From positions 1 through 19,573 of the forward strand of contig CAJUSG010000050.1 in NCBI GenBank assembly GCA_910589085.1: a stretch of DNA of 19,573 nucleotides. Direction: 5' to 3'. The DNA is from an uncultured Oscillospiraceae bacterium. GTDB lineage: Bacteria; Bacillota; Clostridia; Oscillospirales; Oscillospiraceae. The notes below the pieces were generated by a model. It had not been told where the DNA came from. It searched no databases and saw only the letters and a list, made by a program, of their open reading frames with translations. A program made the translations under genes and the position numbers. Position 1 is the stretch's first letter; the number at the start of each line of letters is the position of its first letter. Below, piece after piece: positions 1 through 7,295 of this stretch.

Positions 1-631
1 CGTCGGGGAACATCTGCACCCAGGAGTGGGCCATGGTGCCGGTGGCGGGGGAGCCATACCGCTGGTCGGCCATGGTGCAGGCGGTGGCGGCGCAGCCGGC
101 GATATAGCTGGCCCGGGCTCCCAGCAGGGCGCCGTCCGAGCCCTGGGCCCGGCGGGAGCCGAACTCCGCCACAGGCCGGCCCTCGGCGGCCCGCACGATC
201 CGGTTGGACTTGGTGGCGATCAGGGACTGGTGGTTCAGGGTGAGGAGGATGAAGGTCTCCACAAACTGGGCCTGAATGGCGGGGGCCCGGACGGTGAGAA
301 TGGGCTCGTTGGGGAACACCGGGGTGCCCTCGGGGACGGCCCAGATGTCACCGGTGAATTTGAAGCCCCGCAGAAAGGCCAGAAATTCCTCGCTGAAGCA
401 GTCCTTTGTGCGCAGATAGTCCATATCCTCCTGGTCGAAGCACAGCTCCTGAATGTACTCCACCACCTGGGCCAGGCCGGCCGCGATGGCAAAGCCGCCC
501 TTGTCGGGGACGGAGCGGTAAAACACATCAAAGTAGCAGATGCGGTCCTGCAGGCCGGTCTGAAAATAGCCGTTGGCCATGGTCAGCTCATAGAAGTCGC
601 ACAGCATGGTCAGATTTGTCTTTGCTTTCAT
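1..631 (-). CDS. pncB: Nicotinate phosphoribosyltransferase, N-terminal part (cut by left edge)
   Basis: This gene is open at the left edge; about 210 N-terminal residues are visible of a protein that is usually near 480 residues. Reading from the complement ATG at 629-631, it begins MKAKTNLTMLCDFYELTMAN and goes on through a GGFAIAAGL segment, an LLTLNHQSLIATKSNRIV segment and EFGSRRAQGSDGALLGARAS, the pattern of PncB-type enzymes. The enzyme joins nicotinate to phosphoribosyl pyrophosphate, using ATP, to give nicotinate mononucleotide in the cytosolic NAD salvage (Preiss-Handler) route. The start is fixed by AGGAGG (640-645 on the complement) 8 bases upstream. It is divergent from zapA and has its own promoter at about 681-708. 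No frameshift is seen in the visible part. The family call is firm; the C-terminal half cannot be judged. Confidence 0.93.
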   Translation of the reverse strand, partial: MKAKTNLTMLCDFYELTMANGYFQTGLQDRICYFDVFYRSVPDKGGFAIAAGLAQVVEYIQELCFDQEDMDYLRTKDCFSEEFLAFLRGFKFTGDIWAVPEGTPVFPNEPILTVRAPAIQAQFVETFILLTLNHQSLIATKSNRIVRAAEGRPVAEFGSRRAQGSDGALLGARASYIAGCAATACTMADQRYGSPATGTMAHSWVQMFPD

Positions 632-680
632 AGGGAAAGCCTCCTCGCATCGGGGTGACAAGACACCCCTGTTTGACCCT

Positions 681-708
681 ATTATACTCGCCCTGAGGAA
701 AAAAGCAA
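681..708 (-). promoter_or_regulatory. Probable promoter of pncB
   Basis: On the complement a perfect TATAAT lies at 681-686, with TTGCTT at 703-708 sixteen bases upstream as a weak -35 box. It points at pncB and leaves a leader of about 40 bases before the start codon. The -10 box is convincing; the -35 box matches only part of the consensus. Confidence 0.55.
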
Positions 709-800
709 GGACTTGTTGCCGCGGGGGCGTGTCCAGAGGGAAATTTCATGGGGACGGCGGCAGAGGAAATGATTTTCACAAAAATTCATGGAATATTTAT

Positions 801-829
801 TTTCCAAGTGCAGAAGTCTGTGGTATAAT
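801..829 (+). promoter_or_regulatory. Probable promoter of the zapA-U32-luxEC region
   Basis: TTTCCA at 801-806, a 17-base spacer and TATAAT at 824-829 preceded by TGG (an extended -10 element) form a good vegetative promoter. It lies 57 bases ahead of the zapA start and is the only obvious promoter seen before the plus-strand run of genes up to dut. Downstream genes may also have promoters I did not recognise. Confidence 0.65.
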
Positions 830-885
830 GAGGCTTATAGAAACTGGGGATGTGTGCCCAGAAAAAGAGCGGGGAGGAGTCAGCT

Positions 886-1200
886 ATGAGGAACAAAGTA
901 ATCGTGACCATTGGCGGGAAGGATTACACCATGGTGGCGGCGGAGGACGAGGGCTATGTCCGAAGGTGCGCCGAGCTGGTGGACAGGCAGCTGGAAGAGA
1001 TCTCGACCGGAGGCCGGCTGCCCCAGGTGGACGCGGCGGTGCTGGCCGCCATGAATATCGCCGACCAGTACTTAAAAGAGCAGGAGGCCTCGGAAAACCT
1101 GCGCCGCCAGGTAAAGGAGAACCTGGAGGAAGCCAGCGCCCTGAAGCTAGAGCTGTCTGAGGCCAAGCGGGAGATTTTTAAGCTGGGGACCAAAAAATAG
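886..1200 (+). CDS. zapA: Cell division protein ZapA
   Basis: A 104-residue protein with the ZapA pattern: an N-terminal strand region (NKVIVTIGGKDYTM) followed by helices, then a long charged coiled coil from about residue 55 to the end (SENLRRQVKENLEEASALKL). ZapA binds FtsZ in the cytosol and stabilises filament bundles at the division ring. The start at 886 is preferred over an in-frame ATG at 850 because GGGGAGGAG at 871-879 sits just ahead of it and the family begins with a short lead into the first strand. A strong extended -10 promoter lies upstream. Length is normal for the family (about 85-110 residues). The U32 gene follows after 90 bases in the same direction. Confidence 0.9.
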   Translation: MRNKVIVTIGGKDYTMVAAEDEGYVRRCAELVDRQLEEISTGGRLPQVDAAVLAAMNIADQYLKEQEASENLRRQVKENLEEASALKLELSEAKREIFKLGTKK

Positions 1201-1241
1201 CGCCCCTTAGCCTTTGATTGATATGTCACAGTGTGTCTGCG

Positions 1242-1262
1242 GGGGCGGAGCGCATCCGCCCC
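1242..1262. repeat. Palindromic GC repeat copy 1 (GGGGCGGA...TCCGCCCC)
   Basis: GGGGCGGA and TCCGCCCC are perfect 8-base arms around the loop GCGCA, between zapA and the U32 gene. It shares its core with the other palindromes of this window (see the copies at 6372, 8157 and 13216). It may act as an mRNA hairpin between the two genes; there is no following T-run, so it is not a typical terminator. Confidence 0.7.
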
Positions 1263-1290
1263 TCAGCGATTTTACCGGAGGTTTTGCCTG

Positions 1291-3378
1291 ATGATGGAGC
1301 TGCTTGCCCCCGCCGGGTCCATGGAGGCGGTGACCGCCGCCGTTCAGAACGGGGCGGACGCCGTCTATTTTGGATACGGGGACTTCAACGCCCGCCGCGG
1401 CGCCAAAAATTTCACCCGGGAGGAGGCCGCGGCGGCGGTGGCCTACTGCCATCTGCGGGGCTGCAAGGTGAATCTGACCCTGAACACCCTGCTCACCGAC
1501 CGGGAGCTGCCCGCCGCCGCCGAGGTGGCCGCCCACGCCAGCGACATCGGAATCGACGGGGTGATCGTCCAGGACCTGGGGGTGGCCCGGATGCTCCGCC
1601 AGTCTGTGCCCGACCTGCCCATCCACGGCTCCACCCAGATGTCGGTCCACTCCCTGGACGGGGTGAAGCTGTGCGCCGACCTGGGGATGACCCGGGTGGT
1701 GCTGGGCCGGGAGCTGAGCCGGGACCAGATCGCCTATATCTGCCAAAATTCCCCCATTGAAATTGAAATTTTCGGCCACGGAGCCCTGTGCATGTGCTGG
1801 TCGGGCCAGTGCTTTTTCTCCTCGGTGATCGGGGGCCGCAGCGGCAACCGGGGCATGTGCGCCCAGCCCTGCCGTTTGAACTACGGCTGGAACGGCAAGG
1901 CCGACGAGTATCCCCTGTCCCTGAAGGACCTGTCCCTGGCCGGGCACCTCAGAGAGCTGGCCGAGATGGGGGTGGCCTGCCTGAAGCTGGAGGGCCGGAT
2001 GAAGCGGCCGGAGTATGTGGCCGTCGTCACCGGGATTTATTCCCGGGCGCTGAAGGAAAACCGGGAGCCCACCCAGCCGGAGCTGGACAGCTTAAAGCAG
2101 GCCTTCTCCCGCCAGGGCTTTACCGACGGATACTATATGGGCCAGCGGGGGCCTGAGATGTTCGGCACCCGCCAGGAGGAGAGAGAGCCCCGGGAGCTCT
2201 ACGCCCAGGCCCGGTCCACCTATGAGAACGGCGCGGAGAACCGGAAGGAGCCGGTGCGGATGTACGCGCTGATCCAGCCCGGCCAGCCTGCCCAGGTTGC
2301 GGTGCAGGACGGCCAGGGCCGGGTGGCCCAGGTGGAGGGCCCCGTCCCGGAGGAGGCCCGGAATGTCCCCCTCAGCCGGGAGAAGGTGGAGGGGCAGCTC
2401 CAGCGCACAGGAGGCACCCCCTTCGGCTGCGAGAGAGCCACCGCCAAGGTGGCGGAGGGGCTGTCCCTCCCCCTGTCCGCCTTGAATGACCTGCGGCGCC
2501 GGGCGCTGGAGGAACTGGCCCGCCAGCGGCAGACACCGCCTGAGCGGCGGCGGGAGCCCTTTCAGCCCGGAGTGCGCTATGAGAACCCCAAGGAGCCGCC
2601 GGTGTATACCGTCTTTTTGGGGAGGCTGGGCCAGCTGAGCACAGACCTGCTCAGGCTGAAGCCCGCCCTGATCTATCTCCCCGCCGACGAGGCGGCCGCC
2701 CACCCGGAGGCCGTCCGCCACTGCCAGGAGGCGGGGGTGCCCGTAGCGGCAGCCCTGCCCCGCATCTGCACCGACGCCGAGCTGCCCCAGCTGGAGCGGG
2801 ACCTGATCGCCCTGCGGGAGCTGGGCGTGGAGGAGGCCCTGGCCGGCACCTGGGGGGCCGTCCGCCGGGCGGAACGGCTGGGCTTTCGGGTCCGGGGAGA
2901 CTATGGCCTGGGGGTGTACAACAGCCAGACCATGAAGGAGCTGAAGCGGCTGGGGCTCATCTCGGCCACCCTCTCCTTCGAGCTGAAATTCCCCCAGATG
3001 AGGGATATCTCCAAGGCTGTCCCCACCGAGTTTGTCGCCTATGGCCGCCTGCCCCTGATGATTACGGAGAACTGCATTATCTATAACCACTGCGGCCGTC
3101 ACACCTGCGAGAATGTCAATCTGCTCACCGACCGGAAGGGGGAGCGATTCCCCGTGGTGAAGGCCTGGGGCTGCCGGAATGAGATTCTCAACTCCAAAAA
3201 GCTGTTTCTGGCCGACAAGCAGAGGGATTGGCAGCGGCTGGGCATCTGGGGCGCCCGGCTGATGTTCACCACCGAGAACGCCATCGAGTGCGTCCAGGTG
3301 CTGGAGCGATACCTGAACCAGGGCAAGTATCAGCCCAACGACTTCACCCGGGGACTGTACTACCGGGACGTGGAGTAG
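1291..3378 (+). CDS. Long-form U32 family protein, RlhA-like RNA hydroxylation protein
   Basis: A 695-residue member of the U32 ('collagenase-like peptidase') family. The U32 signature is at residues 159-178 (EIFGHGALC...GQC..SS). Cysteines C167, C174, C190 and C230 have the spacing I recall for the [4Fe-4S] ligands of UbiU, so an iron-sulfur cluster is inferred. The length and the extra region after about residue 370 fit the DUF3656-containing form, to which E. coli RlhA (23S rRNA 5-hydroxycytidine) belongs; shorter relatives (TrhP) hydroxylate tRNA. RNA hydroxylation is therefore more likely than proteolysis, but the substrate is inferred. A second cysteine group (ENCIIYNHC....C) lies near residues 590-605. 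The ATG at 1291 is chosen because CCGGAGG at 1276-1282 precedes it and the family starts MELLAPAG; an upstream in-frame ATG at 1231 runs through a palindromic repeat. luxE follows after 22 bases. Confidence 0.85.
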   Translation: MMELLAPAGSMEAVTAAVQNGADAVYFGYGDFNARRGAKNFTREEAAAAVAYCHLRGCKVNLTLNTLLTDRELPAAAEVAAHASDIGIDGVIVQDLGVARMLRQSVPDLPIHGSTQMSVHSLDGVKLCADLGMTRVVLGRELSRDQIAYICQNSPIEIEIFGHGALCMCWSGQCFFSSVIGGRSGNRGMCAQPCRLNYGWNGKADEYPLSLKDLSLAGHLRELAEMGVACLKLEGRMKRPEYVAVVTGIYSRALKENREPTQPELDSLKQAFSRQGFTDGYYMGQRGPEMFGTRQEEREPRELYAQARSTYENGAENRKEPVRMYALIQPGQPAQVAVQDGQGRVAQVEGPVPEEARNVPLSREKVEGQLQRTGGTPFGCERATAKVAEGLSLPLSALNDLRRRALEELARQRQTPPERRREPFQPGVRYENPKEPPVYTVFLGRLGQLSTDLLRLKPALIYLPADEAAAHPEAVRHCQEAGVPVAAALPRICTDAELPQLERDLIALRELGVEEALAGTWGAVRRAERLGFRVRGDYGLGVYNSQTMKELKRLGLISATLSFELKFPQMRDISKAVPTEFVAYGRLPLMITENCIIYNHCGRHTCENVNLLTDRKGERFPVVKAWGCRNEILNSKKLFLADKQRDWQRLGIWGARLMFTTENAIECVQVLERYLNQGKYQPNDFTRGLYYRDVE

Positions 3379-3400
3379 GGGAAGAAAGGGAGGTTCGTCC

Positions 3401-4525
3401 ATGCTCAGCCGTCAAAAGCTCTTCTGGCTCAGCCGGCCCTACGACCTGCCCGGCTCGGACAGGCGCTTTCTCCGGGCGGTCCGGGACAACTGCGTCTACC
3501 ACATGAGGCACTGCCCAGAATACCGGCTTATTTGTAAGGCGGAGGGCTTTTCCCCCAGCCGCCTGAATGCGATAGACGACCTGGAAAAAATCCCCGTCCT
3601 GCCCACCCTGTTTTTTAAGCGGCACCACGTTTCCTCCATGCCCGCCTGGCGGCAGGCCTTCCAGGTGACCTCCTCGGGCACCAGCGGCAGCCACAGCCGG
3701 GTGGGCTTCGACTGGGGCTGTGTCCTGGCGGAGGTGCCCATGGTGCTCTGGCTGGGATTTTACCATAAGCTGGTCTCCCCCAAGCCGGCCCGCTATGTGA
3801 TTCTGGGCTACAAGCCCGGGAGGCAGGACCGAATGGGGGTGGCCCGGACCATGTTCGGCCTGACCCACTTCGCCCCGCCTGCGGGCCGGTTCTACGCCCT
3901 GAAGTGGAAGGACGGCGGCTACCTCCCCGATCTGGACGGAGCAGTAAAAAAGCTGGCCCGCTGGGCCCGGGGACCTCTGCCGGTGCGCATCGTGGCCTTC
4001 CCCTCCTACCTCTGGTTCGGGATGAAGCGGCTGGAGGAGCTGGGACTGTCGGTGCGCCTGCCCAGGGGGTCCAAAATCCTCCTGGCCGGGGGCTGGAAGC
4101 AGCACTACGCCCAGGAGGTGGACAAGTCCACCCTCTACGCCCTGGCCCGGCGGGTGCTGGGGGTGGAGGAGGAGAACATCCACGAGTTTTTCGGGGCGGT
4201 GGAGCACCCAATTTTCTTCAATACCTGCAAAAAACACCACTTTCACATCCCGGCCTACGCCCGGGTCATCATCCGGGATGTGCGCACCTTAAAACCCCTG
4301 CCAATGGGGGAGGTGGGGCTGGTGAATCTCATCACTCCTCTTATCAACGCCACCCCGGTGACCAGCGTGATGACCGACGACCTGGGTTACCTCACCCCTG
4401 GGGAGGACTGCGGCTGCGGGTTGAAGTCCCCCTATCTCACCATTTTGGGCCGGGCGGGGCTGAACGACATCACCACCTGCGCCGCCGGAGCCGCTGAGCT
4501 GCTGGGAAAGGGGGAAATGCCATGA
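3401..4525 (+). CDS. LuxE-like acyl-protein synthetase
   Basis: A 374-residue protein of the LuxE family (PF04443 type). In luminous bacteria LuxE activates a fatty acid with ATP as acyl-AMP, moves the acyl group to a cysteine near its own C-terminus and hands it to the reductase LuxC. Visible here are the adenylate-forming loop VTSSGTSGSHSR (about residues 89-100), an AGGWK segment near residue 230, an EFFGAVEHP segment and a late TDDLGYLTPGEDCGCG. C360, in the DITTCAA tail 14 residues from the end, is the likely acyl-carrying cysteine by position, comparable to Cys364 of Vibrio harveyi LuxE. The start has GGGAGG about 8 bases upstream. The stop overlaps the luxC start (ATGA at 4522-4525), which implies coupled translation and a stoichiometric complex. 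No luxA, luxB or luxD is in the window, so the aldehyde is not obviously destined for light production. Confidence 0.85.
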   Translation: MLSRQKLFWLSRPYDLPGSDRRFLRAVRDNCVYHMRHCPEYRLICKAEGFSPSRLNAIDDLEKIPVLPTLFFKRHHVSSMPAWRQAFQVTSSGTSGSHSRVGFDWGCVLAEVPMVLWLGFYHKLVSPKPARYVILGYKPGRQDRMGVARTMFGLTHFAPPAGRFYALKWKDGGYLPDLDGAVKKLARWARGPLPVRIVAFPSYLWFGMKRLEELGLSVRLPRGSKILLAGGWKQHYAQEVDKSTLYALARRVLGVEEENIHEFFGAVEHPIFFNTCKKHHFHIPAYARVIIRDVRTLKPLPMGEVGLVNLITPLINATPVTSVMTDDLGYLTPGEDCGCGLKSPYLTILGRAGLNDITTCAAGAAELLGKGEMP

Positions 4526-5781
4526 TTTTCGCCGGAGGAGAACTTCTCCCCGACTCGGAACTGAACCCCGTTCTGGGCTATCTGGGGGAGGAAATTGCCC
4601 AAACCCTCGGCGGTCCGCCGCTGGAAGTGGATACTGTTCTGGACGCCCTGGAGGCCCTGGGGGCGGAGCTGGACAGCGGGGCGCTGGACGGTCTCATTGC
4701 CCAGTACGCCCCGCCGGGGGCTCGGGAGGAGCTGGACCGGGTCCGGCCCCAGATCAGCCGGGCCGCTCTGGAGGAGCGTCTGGCCCTGGAGCTGGGTGGT
4801 CAGGCCGGCCCCCGGCCGTTTGGGCGCTCCCAGGTCCGGCCCCTGGGGGTGCTGCTCCATATTGCGCCGGGGAATATGGCGGGCCTGCCCGCCTTTACCG
4901 CCGTGGAGGGCCTGCTCACCGGCAACATCAACCTGGTGAAGCTGCCCCGCGGGGACCGGGGGCTCACCCTGGCGGTGTTCCAGAAGCTGACGGAGATCGA
5001 ACCCAGGCTGGCCCCCTGGCTGTATGCCTTCGACCTGTCCTCCAAGTATACCGGGACCATCCGGGCCCTGGCCAATCTGGCCGACGGGATTGTCACCTGG
5101 GGCGGGGACGGGGCCATCGCTGCTATGCGCAAGCTGGCCCCGCCGGGCTGTAAGCTCATCGAGTGGGGCCACCGGCTCAGCTTCGCCTACCTGTCGGGCT
5201 GGGAGGGGATGGACCTGTTCCCCTTGGCGGACCACATCGTCCGCACCGGCGGGCTGCTGTGCTCCTCCTGTCAGGTGATTTACCTTGACACGGACCTGCT
5301 GTCCGTGGCGGAGCAGTTCTGCAAGCAGTTCCTGCCGGTTTTGGAAAAAGCCGCCGCATCCCACTATAAAACCCCCGGCCAGGCGGCTCAGGCCGCCCTC
5401 TACACGCGGGAGACCGCCCTGGAGCAGATGGTGGACCGGGCGGGCTCCGGGGACCGGTTTTTCTCCAGTCGGGGCTGTTCCGTCACCCTGCGGGAGGACA
5501 GCGAGCTGGAGCTGTCCCACCTCCACGGCGGCGTGCTGGTGAAGCGTCTACCCCGGGGGAAGCTGGTCTCCGCTCTGGCTCCCTGCCGGGGGCGGCTCCA
5601 GACGGCGGGGCTGATCTGCCCCCCGGAGGAGCGGGCGGAACTGTCCGCCCTGCTGGCCCGGGCGGGGGTGAACCGGATTACCGCCCCGGGACACATGTCG
5701 GACTCCCTCCCGCTGGAGGCCCACGACGGGGAGTACCCCCTGCGGCGGTATGTGCGGGTAGTGGATATAGAGGACCCATAG
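4522..5781 (+). CDS. LuxC-like acyl-CoA/acyl-protein reductase
   Basis: A 419-residue protein of the LuxC family (PF05893 type), an aldehyde-dehydrogenase-fold enzyme that reduces an activated fatty acyl group to an aldehyde with NADPH. Seen here: VRPLGVLLHIAPGNMAGLPAF at about residues 111-131, the cofactor region IVTWGGDGAIAAMRKLAPPGCKLIEWGH at about 191-218, and the catalytic region GGLLCSSCQ, where C247 or C250 is the thioester-forming cysteine (C247 fits the family pattern best). The protein is somewhat shorter than Vibrio LuxC (about 480 residues), with a reduced N-terminus. It begins inside the luxE stop codon. Its own TAG stop is the first three bases of a palindromic repeat. The immediate partner LuxE supports a fatty acid reductase complex. 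The product and its use are unknown. Confidence 0.85.
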   Translation: MIFAGGELLPDSELNPVLGYLGEEIAQTLGGPPLEVDTVLDALEALGAELDSGALDGLIAQYAPPGAREELDRVRPQISRAALEERLALELGGQAGPRPFGRSQVRPLGVLLHIAPGNMAGLPAFTAVEGLLTGNINLVKLPRGDRGLTLAVFQKLTEIEPRLAPWLYAFDLSSKYTGTIRALANLADGIVTWGGDGAIAAMRKLAPPGCKLIEWGHRLSFAYLSGWEGMDLFPLADHIVRTGGLLCSSCQVIYLDTDLLSVAEQFCKQFLPVLEKAAASHYKTPGQAAQAALYTRETALEQMVDRAGSGDRFFSSRGCSVTLREDSELELSHLHGGVLVKRLPRGKLVSALAPCRGRLQTAGLICPPEERAELSALLARAGVNRITAPGHMSDSLPLEAHDGEYPLRRYVRVVDIEDP

Positions 5782-5803
5782 GGGCGGCAAAGGCCGACCC
5801 TGC
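5779..5803. repeat. Palindromic GC repeat copy 2, begins with the luxC stop codon
   Basis: TAGGGGCGGC, AAAG, then GCCGACCCTGC form an imperfect palindrome (one mismatch in an 8-base stem). The first three bases are the luxC stop codon. It belongs to the family with TAGGGGCGG at one end. Confidence 0.65.
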
Positions 5804-5828
5804 ACAAATTTTTTAAGGAGTTTACAAT

Positions 5829-6278
5829 ATGGACTTGAAAATTAAGGCGGTTTCCCCTAAAATCGGTAAGGAAATCCCCCTGCCCTTCTACGCCACCCCC
5901 GGCTCGGCGGCCATGGACCTCCACGCCTGCGTGGACGAGGCGGTTACCATCCCCGCCGGAGGGCGGCGGACCATCCCCACCGGCATCGCCATTGCCCTGC
6001 CCTCGGCGGACTACGTGGCCCTGGTCTACGCCCGCAGCGGGCTGGGCATCAAGCACGGGGTGGCCCCCGCCAACTGTGTGGGGGTCATCGACAGCGATTA
6101 CAGGGGTGAAATACTGGTGGGCCTTCAAAACTCCGGGGAATCGGATTTCACCGTTCAGCCCGGCGACCGCATCGCCCAGCTGATGATCGCCCCGGTGATC
6201 CAGGCCAGCATCCAGATGGTGGACGAGCTGGACGACACCGTCCGGGGCGCGGGGGGCTTTGGGTCCACGGGAATGTAG
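5829..6278 (+). CDS. dut: Deoxyuridine 5'-triphosphate nucleotidohydrolase (dUTPase)
   Basis: A 149-residue trimeric-type dUTPase that converts dUTP to dUMP and pyrophosphate, keeping uracil out of DNA and feeding thymidylate synthesis. All five family motifs are present in order: GSAAMDLHA (about residues 22-30), LVYARSGLG (about 65-73), GVIDSDYRGEI (about 86-96), GDRIAQLMI (about 116-124) and the C-terminal GAGGFGSTG. The motif-3 aspartate and the C-terminal glycine-rich arm are intact, so the enzyme should be active. AAGGAG at 5815-5820 sets the start. The gap from luxC is 47 bases and holds a palindrome, so co-transcription is possible but not certain. The TAG stop is again the first three bases of a repeat; motif 5 is complete, so the protein is not truncated. 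Confidence 0.95.
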   Translation: MDLKIKAVSPKIGKEIPLPFYATPGSAAMDLHACVDEAVTIPAGGRRTIPTGIAIALPSADYVALVYARSGLGIKHGVAPANCVGVIDSDYRGEILVGLQNSGESDFTVQPGDRIAQLMIAPVIQASIQMVDELDDTVRGAGGFGSTGM

Positions 6279-6299
6279 GGGCGCACATTGTGCGCCCTA
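6276..6299. repeat. Palindromic GC repeat copy 3, begins with the dut stop codon
   Basis: TAGGGGCGCACA meets TGTGCGCCCTA, an 11-base stem with one bulged G. The TAG is the dut stop codon. With the arm at 6322-6346 it makes a composite unit bounded by GTAGGG and CCCTAC, like the composite at 8233-8314. Confidence 0.7.
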
Positions 6300-6321
6300 T
6301 TGGGGATTCCCGCGTATTTGC

Positions 6322-6346
6322 GGCGCGCCCAGTGGTCGCGCCCTAC
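6322..6346. repeat. Palindromic repeat arm, copy 4 (GGCGCGCC...GTCGCGCCCTAC)
   Basis: This 25-base stretch matches the right arm at 8290-8314 at 22 of 25 positions by eye, sharing GGCGCGCC at the start and GTCGCGCCCTAC at the end. It therefore belongs to the same dispersed family. Confidence 0.7.
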
Positions 6347-6371
6347 GCACAGCCAGTCATAGTTTCGTTAC

Positions 6372-6390
6372 GGGCGGATGATATCCGCCC
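6372..6390. repeat. Palindromic GC repeat copy 5 (GGGCGGATGATATCCGCCC)
   Basis: Perfect 8-base arms GGGCGGAT/ATCCGCCC lie around GAT, 29 bases before the DUF2262 start. The exact reverse complement occurs at 8160-8178, just after the NADAR gene. Any leader RNA of the DUF2262 gene would contain this hairpin. Confidence 0.8.
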
Positions 6391-6419
6391 CTGCGCACGA
6401 ACACAGGAGGAACGCCGTT

Positions 6420-7292
6420 ATGTTCGGTTTATTTAAGAGCAAAGGGGAAAAGCCAGAGGAGAAGGAGCGCAAGCCGCTCCCGGAGAAGCAGGAGAACAGG
6501 CAGTTCAGGGAGCTGGCCGCTCAGTTTGCGCCCGAGGAGCTGACCATTCTGGCCGTCACCGGGGCCAACGGCTTCGGCGGGGGAAAAGCCGGCAAGGAAA
6601 AGCTGTGGAGGGCCTCCATCGGCCTGACCGCCTGGATGGAGGAGGACAGCCCCGACATCCACCGGGGGGAATTTGTCCTGTCCACCATCGCAGACGACCA
6701 GCTGCTGGAGCATTTACAGCGGAGGGTCCCCCGGGATTTCATCATCAAGTTCAAGGGCCGGGTATCGGAGGACGGCCAGCGCCTGCTGCTGCTGGACCTG
6801 CCTGAGCCCGCCTTTGACCCCGACCTGAAGGCCATTCTGGAGGAGCAGAAGAAGCCCGTCACCTTCTGGGAGGAGGGGCTGGGCACCTTCACCCTCAACC
6901 GTCAGGTGGACTGGTTTGAGACGGAGCTGGACTGGCTGGGCGGACAAATCTCTCTGGTCTTCGATGTGGGCGAGGACCGGGCGGGGGCCCTTCAAAACGC
7001 CAAGGCCCTGCTGGCCGATGCCGGCAGCTGGGACAAGCGGGTGCGGGAGTACGCCGCGGACGAGCTGCTGGAGCTTGCCAACGACTGGAGCCAGGACATG
7101 GACGAGGACGGCGGGGCCGTGGAGGTCACCCGGGAGCAGTTTGTGGAGCGGATGGAGCTGGAGTCCATTGAGGTCCGGGCGGACGGCTCCTTTCAGTTCT
7201 GGTTTGGGGACGGGGACCTGTTTTACGGCCACTCCATCTGGGTCTCCGGCGACCTGGAGAACGGCCCAAACGATGCCGCGATGGAGGGCTGA
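6420..7292 (+). CDS. DUF2262 domain protein
   Basis: A 290-residue soluble protein with no signal peptide or membrane segment. The N-terminus (residues 1-30) is lysine/glutamate-rich. Residues about 152-290 match the DUF2262 pattern: GLGTFTLNRQVDWFETELDWL, then SWDKRVREYAADELLELANDW, then SFQFWFGDGDLFYGHSIWVSG near the C-terminus. The family has no function that I know of. The middle part (about 30-150) I do not recognise. The ATG at 6420 is chosen because ACAGGAGG at 6403-6410 sits correctly before it; an in-frame ATG at 6378 falls inside a palindromic repeat. The NADAR gene follows after 3 bases, so the two are surely co-expressed and may act together. The pair is bordered by palindromes on both sides, which suggests a movable cassette. 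Confidence 0.75.
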   Translation: MFGLFKSKGEKPEEKERKPLPEKQENRQFRELAAQFAPEELTILAVTGANGFGGGKAGKEKLWRASIGLTAWMEEDSPDIHRGEFVLSTIADDQLLEHLQRRVPRDFIIKFKGRVSEDGQRLLLLDLPEPAFDPDLKAILEEQKKPVTFWEEGLGTFTLNRQVDWFETELDWLGGQISLVFDVGEDRAGALQNAKALLADAGSWDKRVREYAADELLELANDWSQDMDEDGGAVEVTREQFVERMELESIEVRADGSFQFWFGDGDLFYGHSIWVSGDLENGPNDAAMEG

Positions 7293-7295
7293 CCC

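Noticed and set aside
26..658. Plus-strand open frame of 210 codons at the left edge
   Set aside because: Glycine- and histidine-rich shadow of the nicotinate phosphoribosyltransferase gene, which reads well on the minus strand.
2092..3402. A 436-codon minus-strand open frame opposite the U32 gene
   Set aside because: Low-complexity antisense shadow with no ribosome site or recognisable domain; the U32 gene on the plus strand carries the family signature. The same holds for the long minus frames at 3344-4246, 4432-5526 and 16657-17952.
3401..5781. A bioluminescence (lux) operon
   Set aside because: Only LuxE and LuxC homologues are present; no luciferase alpha or beta subunit and no LuxD acyltransferase is found in the window.
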